64,000 bases of DNA from Hyphomicrobiales bacterium (GTDB taxonomy: Bacteria > Pseudomonadota > Alphaproteobacteria > Rhizobiales > Rhizobiaceae), in the NCBI GenBank assembly GCA_900473175.1, contig UCKM01000006.1, positions 1 to 64,000 on the forward strand, given 5' to 3'. The translations under genes were made by a program, and so were the position numbers. This document shows positions 9,844 to 17,947 of this stretch, in pieces. How positions within the stretch are numbered: the first letter of the stretch is position 1; each line of letters opens with the position of its first letter. Below the pieces are notes generated by a model that saw only the letters and a program-made list of their open reading frames with translations, did no database searches and had not been told where the DNA came from.

Positions 9844-10985
9844 TGGCCTCCCCCCGTCGCGACTGCCGCAGCCGCCTCACGCTTGCCACGGCCGACCCGC
9901 TGGAAAATACGCTGCAATGACGGCCGGAACATATGCTCGAGCGCGCCGGCAAAGAGAATGACCAGGCCCTGAATGATGACGATCATGTCGCGCGATATGT
10001 TTGGCATATCGAAAGCGATCTCGGCCCCGCCTTGATAGAGCATGCCAAAGAGGATGGCGGCGAGTACGATGCCGGCGGGATGCGAGCGCCCCATCAGCGC
10101 CACGGCGATGCCGACAAAGCCGGCTCCGGCGACGAAATCGAGCTGCATGCGGTGTTGCGCACCCATGATCGGATTGAGCGCCATCATCCCCGCGAGCGCT
10201 CCCGATATCATCATCGTGATGATAATGATCCGCAGTTCGCTGATACCGGCATAGCGCGCGGCCTTGGGACTGAAGCCCATGGTACGAATCTCATAACCGA
10301 GCTTGGTGCGCCAGATCAGCAGCCAAACCGCAAATGCCGCCACCAGCGCCAGCAGAAAACTGATGTTGAGCGGAGCCGAACGCATGTTGAACCCGACGAT
10401 ATTGAGGAGCCAGCCAAGTCCTGGCAGTTGTCCGCCGTCGCCGAAGACCCGCGTTTCGGGTGCCTGGCTGCCGAGCGGCTTGAGCACGCCCACAAGAAGA
10501 TAGACCATGATGCTGGCGGCGATGAAATTGAACATGATGGTGGTGATAACCACGTGCGAGCCGCGTTTCGCCTGCAGCCACGCCGGGATCAGTGCCCACA
10601 GAGCCCCGACCAGCGCCGATGCGATGATTGCCAAGGGAAAGACCAGCCACCACGGCAGAACATTGCCAAGCCCGAGGCCGACCATCGTCACGCCAAGACC
10701 GCCAATATAGGCTTGGCCCTCGCCGCCAATGTTGAACAGGCCGCAATGGAAGGCGACGGCGACGCAAAGCCCGGTAAAGATGAAATTGGTTGCGTAATAG
10801 AGCGTATAGCCGACACCATCGCCGGAACCGAACGCGCCTTTGATCATCAAAACCGCCGCATCGATGGGGCTTTCGCCAACAAGCAGAACAACGAGACCGG
10901 CCACGAAGAAGGCCACGATCAGATTGATCAGCGGCAGGAGGCCATAGTCAGCCCAGGCGGGCAATTTGGCGAAGGGCTGGCTCAT
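9840..10985 (-). CDS. Nucleoside ABC transporter permease (first membrane subunit)
   Basis: A 381-residue permease of the BPD_transp_2 family with about ten hydrophobic segments. The motif CGLFNIGGEGQAYIGGLG is the conserved permease signature of NupB/YufP-like nucleoside importers. Its start overlaps the stop of the isochorismatase-like gene by 4 bases and its stop overlaps the next permease by 4 bases. Such ATGA junctions run through the whole transporter part of this operon. Confidence 0.93.
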   Translation of the reverse strand: MSQPFAKLPAWADYGLLPLINLIVAFFVAGLVVLLVGESPIDAAVLMIKGAFGSGDGVGYTLYYATNFIFTGLCVAVAFHCGLFNIGGEGQAYIGGLGVTMVGLGLGNVLPWWLVFPLAIIASALVGALWALIPAWLQAKRGSHVVITTIMFNFIAASIMVYLLVGVLKPLGSQAPETRVFGDGGQLPGLGWLLNIVGFNMRSAPLNISFLLALVAAFAVWLLIWRTKLGYEIRTMGFSPKAARYAGISELRIIIITMMISGALAGMMALNPIMGAQHRMQLDFVAGAGFVGIAVALMGRSHPAGIVLAAILFGMLYQGGAEIAFDMPNISRDMIVIIQGLVILFAGALEHMFRPSLQRIFQRVGRGKREAAAAVATGGGQ

Positions 10986-11533
10986 GGCAAGGTCTCGATT
11001 ATCGCGTCTGAGGTCGAAATGCGGGCATATTCGCCATCAAGGATGGCAAGCGTCAAAGCATGGACATCCTCGGCGGTCCATCGCTTGCCGCAGTGATCCT
11101 TGCGGTCGATGCTCGCCACTGCATCCTTCGCCACGGTTACTTCGAAACCAAGGTTGGCCGCCATGCGCACTGTGGCGTCGACTGAATTCTCAAGGAGTAC
11201 GCCAGTAACCACAAGGCTGCGCACCTGCAGTTCATCGAGCACGTCCATCAGATCCGTACCGATAAACGCATTGTTGGTGCGCTTGTCGATGACGGGCTCG
11301 CCCATCTGCGGCGCCACTTCCGCCTTGAATTCGTTACCTTTAGTGCCCGGCCTGTAGGGCGATCGGGGATCAGTGGAATCGTGGCGGACGTGAACCACCG
11401 GCAATCGGCGTTCGCGCCAGGCTTCAAGCAGCCGAGCGATCGCAGCCTCGGCCTGAGGTTGGCCACGCCTGCCCCATTTCGGATCATCGATGGCGTTTTG
11501 CACATCTATGACAAGGAGTGCCTGCGTCGTCAT
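10982..11533 (-). CDS. Isochorismatase-like cysteine hydrolase family protein with Cys-to-Ser change
   Basis: The 183-residue Rossmann-like protein matches the isochorismatase-like hydrolase family: VIDVQN with Asp10, DKRTNNAF with Lys84, and the nucleophile region GVLLENSVDATVRMA. In active members the residue before VxxT is Cys; here it is Ser117 (codon TCA). The Asp and Lys of the triad are kept. The gene is wedged by 4-base overlaps between the ATPase and the first permease of the nucleoside importer, so it is made together with them. A hydrolase acting on a nucleobase- or ureide-like compound is conceivable, but the lost Cys makes activity uncertain. Confidence 0.82.
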   Translation of the reverse strand: MTTQALLVIDVQNAIDDPKWGRRGQPQAEAAIARLLEAWRERRLPVVHVRHDSTDPRSPYRPGTKGNEFKAEVAPQMGEPVIDKRTNNAFIGTDLMDVLDELQVRSLVVTGVLLENSVDATVRMAANLGFEVTVAKDAVASIDRKDHCGKRWTAEDVHALTLAILDGEYARISTSDAIIETLP

Positions 11534-13062
11534 TCCGCCGCTTCCCTCTGTTCGACGCCGGCCATAAGCAAGCCAAGCTCGCCCTCGCTGGCGTCGGTAT
11601 CACGCTCGCCGACGATGCGTCCAGCGAACATCACCAGGATGCGGTCCGACAGCGAGCGGATCTCATCAAGTTCCACCGAAACAAGCAGAACGGCCTTGCC
11701 CGCATCGCGCATCTCGATGATGCGCTTGTGAATGAACTCAATGGCTCCGACATCGACGCCGCGCGTCGGTTGACCAATGATGAGCACGCCGGGATCACGC
11801 TCCATCTCGCGCGCCAGCACGATCTTCTGCTGGTTGCCACCGGAGAAATTCGCCGTTTTCAGGCGTGGGTCGCCGGGACGGATATCGTACTTCTCGATCT
11901 TCTTGCGTGCGTCGGCCTTGATTGCATCGAGATCGAGGAATGGCCCGTTAAGATAGAGGGGATCATCGTGATAGCCGAGGATCGAGTTTTCATATTCCTC
12001 GAATGCGAGCACCAGCCCCATGTGATGGCGGTCTTCCGGCACATGGGCGAGACCGCGATCGCGCAACTCCCCGGGATCGGCCGCGCCGGTAATATCGATA
12101 ACCTGGCCATCAAGTAGAATGCGGCCAGAGACGGCTGTGCGGATGCCGGCGATGGTTTCGATGAGTTGCGACTGGCCATTGCCCGCCACACCGGCAATGC
12201 CGACAATCTCGCCGCCGCGAACGTTGAAGGATGCATCGTCCACCATCACCACGCCGCGGCCGTCGCGCACGGTGAGGTTTTCAACGGAAAGCTTGATCTC
12301 ACCCGGTTTCGCCTCGCCCTTTTGTACCCGCAGCAGCACGCGGCGGCCGACCATGAGCTCAGCGAGTTCTTCGACGGTCGTTTCCGCGGTCTTGCGCGTC
12401 GCAACGACCGCGCCCTGGCGCATGACCGAGACATTGTCGGTGACCGCCATGATTTCACGCAGCTTGTGGGTAATAAGGACGATCGTTTTGCCCTGATCCT
12501 TCAACTGCTCAAGGATACGGAACAGATGATCGGCCTCGGGCGGCGTCAGAACACCGGTCGGCTCGTCGAGCACCAGGATTTCGGCGCCGCGATAGAGGGC
12601 TTTGAGGATCTCCACCCGCTGCTGCAGCCCGACGGGCAGCTCTTCGATCAGCGCATCCGGATCGACATCGAGCTGATATTCGCGCTCCAGCCGCTTCAAT
12701 TCGGCGCGCGCCTTGGAGATGCCGTTCTTGAGGAGCGGCGCGCCCTCGACACCGAGCATGACGTTCTCGAGCACCGTGAAATTTTCAACGAGCATGAAAT
12801 GCTGATGCACCATGCCGATGCCGAGCGCGATGGCGGCGTTGGGGTCCGGGATTTTGACGGTGGCGCCGTTGATGCGAATTTCGCCGCTATCGGCTTGGTA
12901 GAAACCGTAGAGGATCGACATCAGCGTCGACTTGCCAGCACCATTTTCGCCGATGATACCGTGTATCGTGCCCTTTTCGACACGCAGATGGATATCGCGA
13001 TTGGCATGGACAGCGCCAAAACGCTTGTCGATTCCAGTAAGTTCGATTGCCGGTTCGGCCAT
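11530..13062 (-). CDS. Nucleoside ABC transporter ATP-binding protein (double ABC domain)
   Basis: A 510-residue ATPase with two fused ABC modules, as in the RbsA/NupA class. The first has a full Walker A (GENGAGKST), an atypical signature ELPVGLQQRVEILKALYRG and Walker B LVLDEPT. The second has a degenerate Walker A (GVAGNGQSQL), signature FSGGNQQK and a modified Walker B (LIIGQPTRGVDVG). This asymmetry is normal for the class. It is the first gene of the minus-strand operon (ATPase, isochorismatase-like, two permeases, cdd, PNP, deoA). The promoter should lie in 13063-13232. Confidence 0.95.
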   Translation of the reverse strand: MAEPAIELTGIDKRFGAVHANRDIHLRVEKGTIHGIIGENGAGKSTLMSILYGFYQADSGEIRINGATVKIPDPNAAIALGIGMVHQHFMLVENFTVLENVMLGVEGAPLLKNGISKARAELKRLEREYQLDVDPDALIEELPVGLQQRVEILKALYRGAEILVLDEPTGVLTPPEADHLFRILEQLKDQGKTIVLITHKLREIMAVTDNVSVMRQGAVVATRKTAETTVEELAELMVGRRVLLRVQKGEAKPGEIKLSVENLTVRDGRGVVMVDDASFNVRGGEIVGIAGVAGNGQSQLIETIAGIRTAVSGRILLDGQVIDITGAADPGELRDRGLAHVPEDRHHMGLVLAFEEYENSILGYHDDPLYLNGPFLDLDAIKADARKKIEKYDIRPGDPRLKTANFSGGNQQKIVLAREMERDPGVLIIGQPTRGVDVGAIEFIHKRIIEMRDAGKAVLLVSVELDEIRSLSDRILVMFAGRIVGERDTDASEGELGLLMAGVEQREAAE

Positions 13063-13232
13063 ATCCCCATCCGCTGTTATGCAGCTTTTGTCGTCTTTTC
13101 GCGTTTCGACCCTAACACGGCATTTTTTTCTTTCCAGTCAAGAAACGCAAGATTCAACAGGCATCAGGGTTGCGAGCTTGAACCTTGACCCGGCGAGGGC
13201 TAAGAGAGCCGCACGGCAAAGGGAGACGAGCA

Positions 13233-13445
13233 ATGACCGCGGAAAGTACCGAGCGATTGACCCGCCTCGAGATTCTCGTGACCGAGCAGGAAAAGACCAT
13301 CGAGGAACTTTCCGAACAGATTGCCGAGCAGTGGAAGGTGATCGAAGGTATGCGCCGCAAGCTCGATGCATTGACCGACCGGTTTCTGGTTCTGGAAGAG
13401 CAGACAGCACCCGATGTTCCTGTGACCAAGCCACCGCATTATTGA
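13233..13445 (+). CDS. slyX: SlyX family coiled-coil protein
   Basis: A 70-residue acidic protein made almost entirely of one heptad-rich coiled coil (LTRLEILVTEQEKTIEELSE, then QIAEQWKVIEGMRRKLDAL), ending in PPHY, as SlyX proteins do. The ATG at 13233 follows GGGAGA at a suitable distance. Its biochemical role is unknown. It lies between the nucleoside ATPase (divergent) and the LysE exporter (convergent). Confidence 0.85.
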   Translation: MTAESTERLTRLEILVTEQEKTIEELSEQIAEQWKVIEGMRRKLDALTDRFLVLEEQTAPDVPVTKPPHY

Positions 13446-13472
13446 TCAAAATCTGGCCTGTGTTGTGATCAA
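13442..13472. terminator. Inverted repeat between convergent slyX and lysE-type gene
   Basis: TTGATCA (13442-13448) and TGATCAA (13466-13472) form 7-bp arms around a 17-base spacer. The repeat covers the stop codons of both convergent genes, so it may act as a weak two-way terminator. There is no clear T tract. Confidence 0.4.
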
Positions 13473-14110
13473 GCTCTCGCCTTGATCGCCTCGAGCATCA
13501 ATTTCAATCCGAGCGCTCCCATGACCGCGCCCGCTCCGCGGTCGATCCACGTTTTCAAACGCATGTAGACTTGCCGGGCCCGGGATCCGGAAAAAGCGAG
13601 CGCCACGACCGCATACCAACCCGCCTCGACGCAAAAAAGCATGGGCGGCAGGGCAAGGAGCAGCCAAAGCGGTGGCGACGCAGGCATCAGCGCTGCGAAA
13701 ATGCTGGCATAGACGATCGAGGTTTTGGGATTGCTGAGCTGCGTCATCAAGCCGAGAACAAATGCACGAGCGACGGAGATGCCGCGGGTTTGCCCGCTTG
13801 TCCCCGACAGCCTGAGCGGTTCCGACGCACCGCGCCAGATCTTTACAGCCAGATAGATCAGATAGGCACCGCCAAGCAGCTTCAGCACAACGTAGAGCCA
13901 GTCGAACTGGATCAGGAGTGCCGTCAGCCCAAGCACAGCCAGCGCGGCAAAGAAAGCGCCTCCCACGCCCATCCCGAGCGCGGCAGCCAGGCCATGGCTG
14001 CGCGACGATGCGACGGCGATGCGGGAAACGAGAACGAAACTTGGGCCGGGGCTGATCGCACCGATTGCGATGGCGGCGAGAATACTGAGAAGGACGGCGA
14101 ACGCGCTCAT
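13469..14110 (-). CDS. LysE/RhtB family amino-acid exporter
   Basis: A 213-residue inner-membrane protein with about six hydrophobic helices. The N-terminal pattern AIGAISPGPSFVLVSRIA is the LysE/RhtB signature, and a GLMTQLSNPKTSIVY segment follows. It should export an amino acid or a derivative (homoserine, threonine, lysine and similar are known in the family); the substrate is not predictable. It interrupts the expected adjacency between the BMP-type binding protein gene and the nucleoside ABC operon, on the same strand as both. Confidence 0.9.
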   Translation of the reverse strand: MSAFAVLLSILAAIAIGAISPGPSFVLVSRIAVASSRSHGLAAALGMGVGGAFFAALAVLGLTALLIQFDWLYVVLKLLGGAYLIYLAVKIWRGASEPLRLSGTSGQTRGISVARAFVLGLMTQLSNPKTSIVYASIFAALMPASPPLWLLLALPPMLFCVEAGWYAVVALAFSGSRARQVYMRLKTWIDRGAGAVMGALGLKLMLEAIKARA

Positions 14111-14155
14111 GGCGGTATCCTTGATGGCTCACACTTTTTCGCGGTCTCAACGACA

Positions 14156-14185
14156 AAGCCGCCGGATGTTTTCCACCGGCGGCTT
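14156..14185 (-). terminator. Hairpin terminator after the BMP-type binding protein gene
   Basis: AAGCCGCCGG (14156-14165) and CCGGCGGCTT (14176-14185) form a perfect 10-bp stem with a 10-base loop, 22 bases beyond the stop of the binding-protein gene. On the minus strand the stem is followed by a short T-rich run. It probably ends the bmp message before the lysE-type gene. Confidence 0.75.
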
Positions 14186-14206
14186 CGAAAGCATGAGTGT
14201 TAAGGC

Positions 14207-15202
14207 CTATTTATAAGGGCAGGCATTGTCCGTATTGTAGTTGTGAACCTTGACCTTGCCGGAAACGATGTCGGCCTTGGCCGCCTCGACCGCCTTCTTG
14301 ACGTCGTCGGTCAAGAGCTTGGCGTTGTTTTCGTCAGCCGCGTAGTCCACACCACCCTCCTTGACGCCGAGTACATTGACGCCGGCCGTAAATTTGCCGT
14401 CGGCGCCGTCCTTGAAGGCATTGTAGGTGGCAACGTCGACCCGTTTGAGCATCGAGGTCAGCACCTTGCCCGGATGCAGGCCATTCTGGTTGGAATCGAC
14501 GCCGATGCCGAGCTTGTCCGCGTCGGCGGTGGCCTGCAGCACGCCGATGCCGGTGCCGCCGGCGGCCGCGAAGACAACATCCGAGCCCTGATCCATCTGC
14601 GACTTGGCGATCTCGCCGCCCTTGGCCGGATCATTCCAGGCAGCTGGCGTGTCGCCTGTCATGTTCTGGATGACCTTGGCTTCGGGATTGGTTGCCTTGA
14701 CGCCGCCGACATAGCCGCAGGCGAAGTTGCGAATGAGCGGAACGTCCATACCGCCGATAAAGCTGACCGTACCGGTCTTCGATGCCTTGGCAGCGATCAC
14801 ACCGACGAGATAGGAGCCTTCATTGTCGTTGAATACGACTGAGCGCACATTCGGCTTCTCAACCACCGCGTCGATGATGACGAATTTCGTATCGGGAAAT
14901 TCGGTCGCGACCTTTTCAATGGCGGCAGCCGCCGAGAACCCGGCGATCACGATCGGTGAATTGCCGTCGGACGCAAACTTGCGCAATGCCTGTTCGCGCT
15001 GCGCTTCGTTCTGGATTTCGAATTCGCGATATTTGACGCCGGAGTCGGTCTTGTATTTTTCGGCACCGTTGAATGCTGCTTCGTTGAAAGACTTGTCGAA
15101 CTTTCCGCCAAGATCGTAGATGACGGCTGGCTTGTCATCCGCAGCAAAGGCCGAGACGGACAATGCAGTGGCAGCCAGGAGACCAAGAACAATGCGCTTC
15201 AT
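14207..15202 (-). CDS. BMP family nucleoside ABC transporter substrate-binding protein
   Basis: A 331-residue periplasmic lipocalin-free binding protein of the BMP (PnrA/TmpC) family. It has a clear Sec signal peptide (MKRIVLGLLAATALSVSAFA, cleavage near residue 21) and family motifs DLGGKFDKSFNEAAFNGAEK, GGMDVPLIRNFACGYVGGVK and GVDSNQNG. BMP proteins bind nucleosides in the periplasm and deliver them to importers like the one encoded at 8869-13062. The ATG at 15202 follows an AGAGGG ribosome site; in-frame codons further upstream have no signal peptide. It has its own upstream region with a strong inverted repeat. Confidence 0.93.
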   Translation of the reverse strand: MKRIVLGLLAATALSVSAFAADDKPAVIYDLGGKFDKSFNEAAFNGAEKYKTDSGVKYREFEIQNEAQREQALRKFASDGNSPIVIAGFSAAAAIEKVATEFPDTKFVIIDAVVEKPNVRSVVFNDNEGSYLVGVIAAKASKTGTVSFIGGMDVPLIRNFACGYVGGVKATNPEAKVIQNMTGDTPAAWNDPAKGGEIAKSQMDQGSDVVFAAAGGTGIGVLQATADADKLGIGVDSNQNGLHPGKVLTSMLKRVDVATYNAFKDGADGKFTAGVNVLGVKEGGVDYAADENNAKLLTDDVKKAVEAAKADIVSGKVKVHNYNTDNACPYK

Positions 15203-15303
15203 TTGATACCAACCCTCTGGATTTTGTTGAGCAGGATCAACCTTTCGTTGACCCCTGAAATCGTTGCGGCAACCGCAGATAGCTCCCGCCCCAAAAATCA
15301 ATC

Positions 15304-15321
15304 TTGCATGCCCGCATGCAA
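15304..15321. promoter_or_regulatory. Candidate operator upstream of the bmp gene
   Basis: TTGCATG-CCCG-CATGCAA is a perfect inverted repeat with 7-bp arms and a 4-base spacer, about 100 bases upstream of the bmp start. Its size and symmetry suit a dimeric repressor site. No matching copy was seen in front of the nucleoside ATPase gene. Confidence 0.5.
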
Positions 15322-15383
15322 ATTTCACGCGGAATTTTGCCGCCCGGTCAAATATCCCACGAATATCCAGTCAAGTCAGTCTG

Positions 15384-16046
15384 TTAGACGGCTTTCAACT
15401 GTGGAATTGGACAGGAAACGCCCGTGCCACGCAGGCCGCAATAGCCGGCCGGATTCTTGGCCAAATATTGCTGATGATAGTCCTCGGCATAATAGAATTC
15501 CGGCACTTCCAAAATCTCCGTAGTGATCTTGCCACGGCCGCCTGCGGTGAGCGCCTTCTGGTAGGCATCACGGCTCGCTTCAGCCGCCGCCTGCTGTTCC
15601 GGCGTGAAGGTATAGATGCCGGACCTGTAGGTTGTGCCGATGTCGTTGCCCTGGCGCATGCCTTGCGTCGGATCATGCTCTTCCCAGAATAGCGTCAACA
15701 GTTCCTCGTAGGAGACAACCGCGGGATCGAACACGACGAGCACCACTTCATTGTGGCCAGTCAGCCCAGTGCAGGTTTCCTGATAAGTCGGGTTCGGCGT
15801 GATGCCGCCTGCATATCCCGCCGCCGTGACATGGACGCCCGGCACCTGCCAGAACAGCCGTTCGACGCCCCAAAAACAGCCCATGCCGAACATCGCGGTT
15901 TCGAGATTATCCGGCCACGGTCCCTTCAGGGGCCGTCCGTTGACGAAGTGGGCCTCGGCCGTCGCAACGGGCGTGGCGCGGCCTGGAAGAGCCTCCGCAG
16001 GCGCCGGCATTTTGGTCTTCTTGTTGAACATGTCGATGACGAACAT
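15384..16046 (-). CDS. msrA: Peptide methionine-S-sulfoxide reductase
   Basis: MsrA repairs the S-epimer of oxidised methionine. The 220-residue protein has the catalytic motif MGCFWG (Cys57), the [11 protein letters not shown] and YRSGIYT segments, and a Cys in the C-terminal tail (GVSCP) that can resolve the sulfenic acid. The ATG at 16046 follows GGAGGT closely and matches the family; the longer open frame to 16157 is not used. No MsrB gene is adjacent. Confidence 0.95.
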   Translation of the reverse strand: MFVIDMFNKKTKMPAPAEALPGRATPVATAEAHFVNGRPLKGPWPDNLETAMFGMGCFWGVERLFWQVPGVHVTAAGYAGGITPNPTYQETCTGLTGHNEVVLVVFDPAVVSYEELLTLFWEEHDPTQGMRQGNDIGTTYRSGIYTFTPEQQAAAEASRDAYQKALTAGGRGKITTEILEVPEFYYAEDYHQQYLAKNPAGYCGLRGTGVSCPIPQLKAV

Positions 16047-16080
16047 CAGTACCTCCAGTGAGGGGTGGTCCAGAAATGGT

Positions 16081-16404
16081 TCAGCGTGCTGCGAAACGTC
16101 CGGCCCGATTCTCACGCTTGTAACCCGACGCATAAAGCAGGAAGGCAAGGACAGCAAAAACGATGAAGGTCGGGGTTTCGAGCACCCAAAGCATCAAGGG
16201 GTCCCAGAACATGGGGTAGATATGGGTTTTGACATAGGCTTCGGCAAGCCCGAGCGACGACAGGGAAACCGAACCCCAGCTGTCGCGCAGCGACGTCATG
16301 ACGAGATGCGACGCCCCGACCGAACGTGCCGCATCGAGAACGGCGGCGATGATGGCAAGGCTCAAGGCAATATAGGCGAGAAGTCTCAAAAGCGAACGGA
16401 TCAC
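16081..16404 (-). CDS. Small conserved membrane protein, function unknown
   Basis: A 107-residue protein with two hydrophobic helices (about residues 5-28 and 66-92) and a basic C-terminal tail ([13 protein letters not shown]). I do not recognise a characterised family. It is encoded 34 bases upstream of msrA on the same strand, so the two may be cotranscribed. The region upstream of it is non-coding. Confidence 0.7.
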   Translation of the reverse strand: MIRSLLRLLAYIALSLAIIAAVLDAARSVGASHLVMTSLRDSWGSVSLSSLGLAEAYVKTHIYPMFWDPLMLWVLETPTFIVFAVLAFLLYASGYKRENRAGRFAAR

Positions 16405-16757
16405 ATCTGTCTCCAGGATCTATGCAAACTGCGAAGGATGTTCACTGCATTTTAGCGTGAACAAACCCGATTCCACCGGCATTTTGAGGGCAGGTGATAA
16501 AATATTCGAGAAAATTCCAAGCAATTTCAGCGCCAAATCCATGAAATTGCGCGAAAGCGCGATTAAATCGAAATAGGAGTTGAACAAGTGCCTGTTCTGA
16601 CTATATTGCGCGCCGCACGGGGTCGCTGTCGGCTAACCATCGACAGGCGCCCATGTGCATTCCTAAGACTGAGTGACCGATGGTTGACGGTGCTCGAGAA
16701 GCCGGGCTTTCCGGCTGCGAAAAATCAGCTCGCCCGGCCAGACGCCGGACGTTGGAC
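16405..16757. other. Intergenic stretch upstream of tRNA-Ser
   Basis: No convincing gene is seen here. GTTCAC (16440-16445) and GTGAAC (16457-16462) form an inverted repeat with an 11-base spacer just upstream of the membrane-protein gene, possibly an operator. The tRNA promoter must lie in the last part of this stretch, but I cannot place it firmly. Confidence 0.5.
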
Positions 16758-16848
16758 GGAGAGGTGGCCGAGTGGTTGAAGGCGCACGCCTGGAAAGTGT
16801 GTTTACGTCAAAAGCGTAACGCGGGTTCGAATCCCGCTCTCTCCGCCA
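16758..16848 (+). tRNA. tRNA-Ser (anticodon GGA)
   Basis: The 91-base sequence folds as a class II tRNA. The acceptor stem is GGAGAGG/TCTCTCC with one G-U pair, the anticodon arm is CACGC-CTGGAAA-GTGTG with anticodon GGA, there is a long variable arm, the T arm is GCGGGTTCGAATCCCGC, and the gene encodes CCA. It reads UCC and UCU. Its 3' end is the crossover site of the downstream integrative element, and the tRNA remains intact. Confidence 0.96.
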
Positions 16849-16849
16849 G
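16832..16849 (+). repeat. attL core, 3' end of tRNA-Ser
   Basis: TCCCGCTCTCTCCGCCAG spans part of the T arm, the acceptor strand, CCA and one further base. It is identical to 20651-20668. Confidence 0.88.
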
Positions 16850-16894
16850 CCATCTTTTATCACATAAAATGTAATGATTTCAATGTCTTTGGTG

Positions 16895-16932
16895 GGTGGC
16901 CCAGATTGCTGGTCCCCCATGGTGGTCCCCCA
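16895..16932 (+). repeat. Arm-type direct repeats near attL of element 1
   Basis: Three nonamers lie in a row: GGTGGCCCA (16895-16903), GGTCCCCCA (16911-16919) and GGTCCCCCA (16924-16932). Two further copies sit next to the integrase at the other end (20566-20587). Paired direct repeats near both att sites are typical of binding sites for the N-terminal domain of tyrosine integrases. Confidence 0.65.
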
Positions 16933-17037
16933 AAATGCGCCTTGAAGCACCCAAGGTCACTCTAATTATTAGTGGACCTAGACCGCATCTTAATGTCATC
17001 TTGCTTCATAACTGAGCGGAAAGCGGGGGCTTCCACT

Positions 17038-17325
17038 ATGAGCAGGGCTGTTGAAATTTCTCTGAGACTAGCATTGCCTGTGAGCATCCTGGTAGCGGCT
17101 GTGACCGTGGCGGTGGTGTTCCGTTATGAGGTGCACCGCTTGGGGGTCATTGACCTCGTGCAGGACCGTTGGGCTGGCACAGTGTCAGCTTGCCGCATCC
17201 GTGGCCTAGGCTACAGCGATTGCTATCCATATCTTTCGGCGGGAATGGTGAGTGTCCCGAAGCCCGTCAAACAGATGATTTCGGATGAGGAGTTCAACAG
17301 GCTGCTAGACAACGCAAAGCCGTGA
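17038..17325 (+). CDS. Small membrane protein of element 1, unknown
   Basis: A 95-residue protein with one strong hydrophobic helix near the N-terminus (about residues 9-28) and a short soluble domain containing two Cys (VSACRIRGLGYSDCYPYL). The ATG at 17038 is preferred over an upstream GTG at 16972 because it places the membrane helix at the start. It is 37 bases upstream of the HEPN-like gene on the same strand and could be its partner. I recognise no family. Confidence 0.5.
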   Translation: MSRAVEISLRLALPVSILVAAVTVAVVFRYEVHRLGVIDLVQDRWAGTVSACRIRGLGYSDCYPYLSAGMVSVPKPVKQMISDEEFNRLLDNAKP

Positions 17326-17362
17326 AGCTAACTGGGCGGCTGTCCGAAAGCTGGAGCGGCAA

Positions 17363-17935
17363 ATGCCCGAAGTTTCACGCGAAGCACTTGAATCAAATCG
17401 TCAACTTCAAGCCCTTGTGAAGTGGGGCCACGTGATGCTCTGCGTGAGCAATGCTGACCACTATCTAAACAAGATGGAGACGCTGCGGATAGAGGCGACG
17501 ATGGACAATGTGCTGGAGATAGATGGCCTAGTACTGATATTCGTCGTCACCTATGCCCGTATGTTTACCGACGCATCTAACGGGTTTCCCAAGCTGGATA
17601 GAAACGTGGTCTATCGCGATGCTGCCCTGAGGGAGACCCATGACCGCATCATGGAAATGAGACATACTCGCTATGCGCATGAGGGGGGAAGCGAGGAGAT
17701 TGAATACAGCCTGACATTGGAGTTGGAAAACGACACCCTAACGGTCAAGCCAGAAATCGCGATCATCATCCCCGGCTATGAGTTCCCCAAATTCCGAACG
17801 CTGATTAACGAGCTACTGAAATACGTCTACGAGAAAATCCACAGGACCGTGGAGCGGGCTTCGAGGGAGCTTGGCATTAAGGTGCACTTCCCGAAAGGCC
17901 CGCCACCAGCGCATCACTTGAAGAACGATGGGTGA
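17363..17935 (+). CDS. Putative HEPN-type protein (element 1 cargo)
   Basis: A 190-residue mostly helical protein. The segment THDRIMEMRHTRYAHEGG (from residue 92) resembles the RNxxxAH motif of HEPN domains: Arg100 and His106 are spaced R-x5-H and sit at the end of a helix. HEPN proteins often act as RNases in toxin or abortive-infection systems; that role is an inference here. The ATG follows a GGAGCGG site. Base composition is lower in GC than the flanking chromosome. The gene faces the resolvase across 12 bases. Confidence 0.6.
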   Translation: MPEVSREALESNRQLQALVKWGHVMLCVSNADHYLNKMETLRIEATMDNVLEIDGLVLIFVVTYARMFTDASNGFPKLDRNVVYRDAALRETHDRIMEMRHTRYAHEGGSEEIEYSLTLELENDTLTVKPEIAIIIPGYEFPKFRTLINELLKYVYEKIHRTVERASRELGIKVHFPKGPPPAHHLKNDG

Positions 17936-17947
17936 TCCGCGATGGGT

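Noticed and set aside
16588-16779. Small GTG-start open frame between the membrane-protein gene and tRNA-Ser
   Set aside because: It has a GGAG nearby, but the product is Arg-rich, has no recognisable pattern and runs into the tRNA, so it is probably chance.
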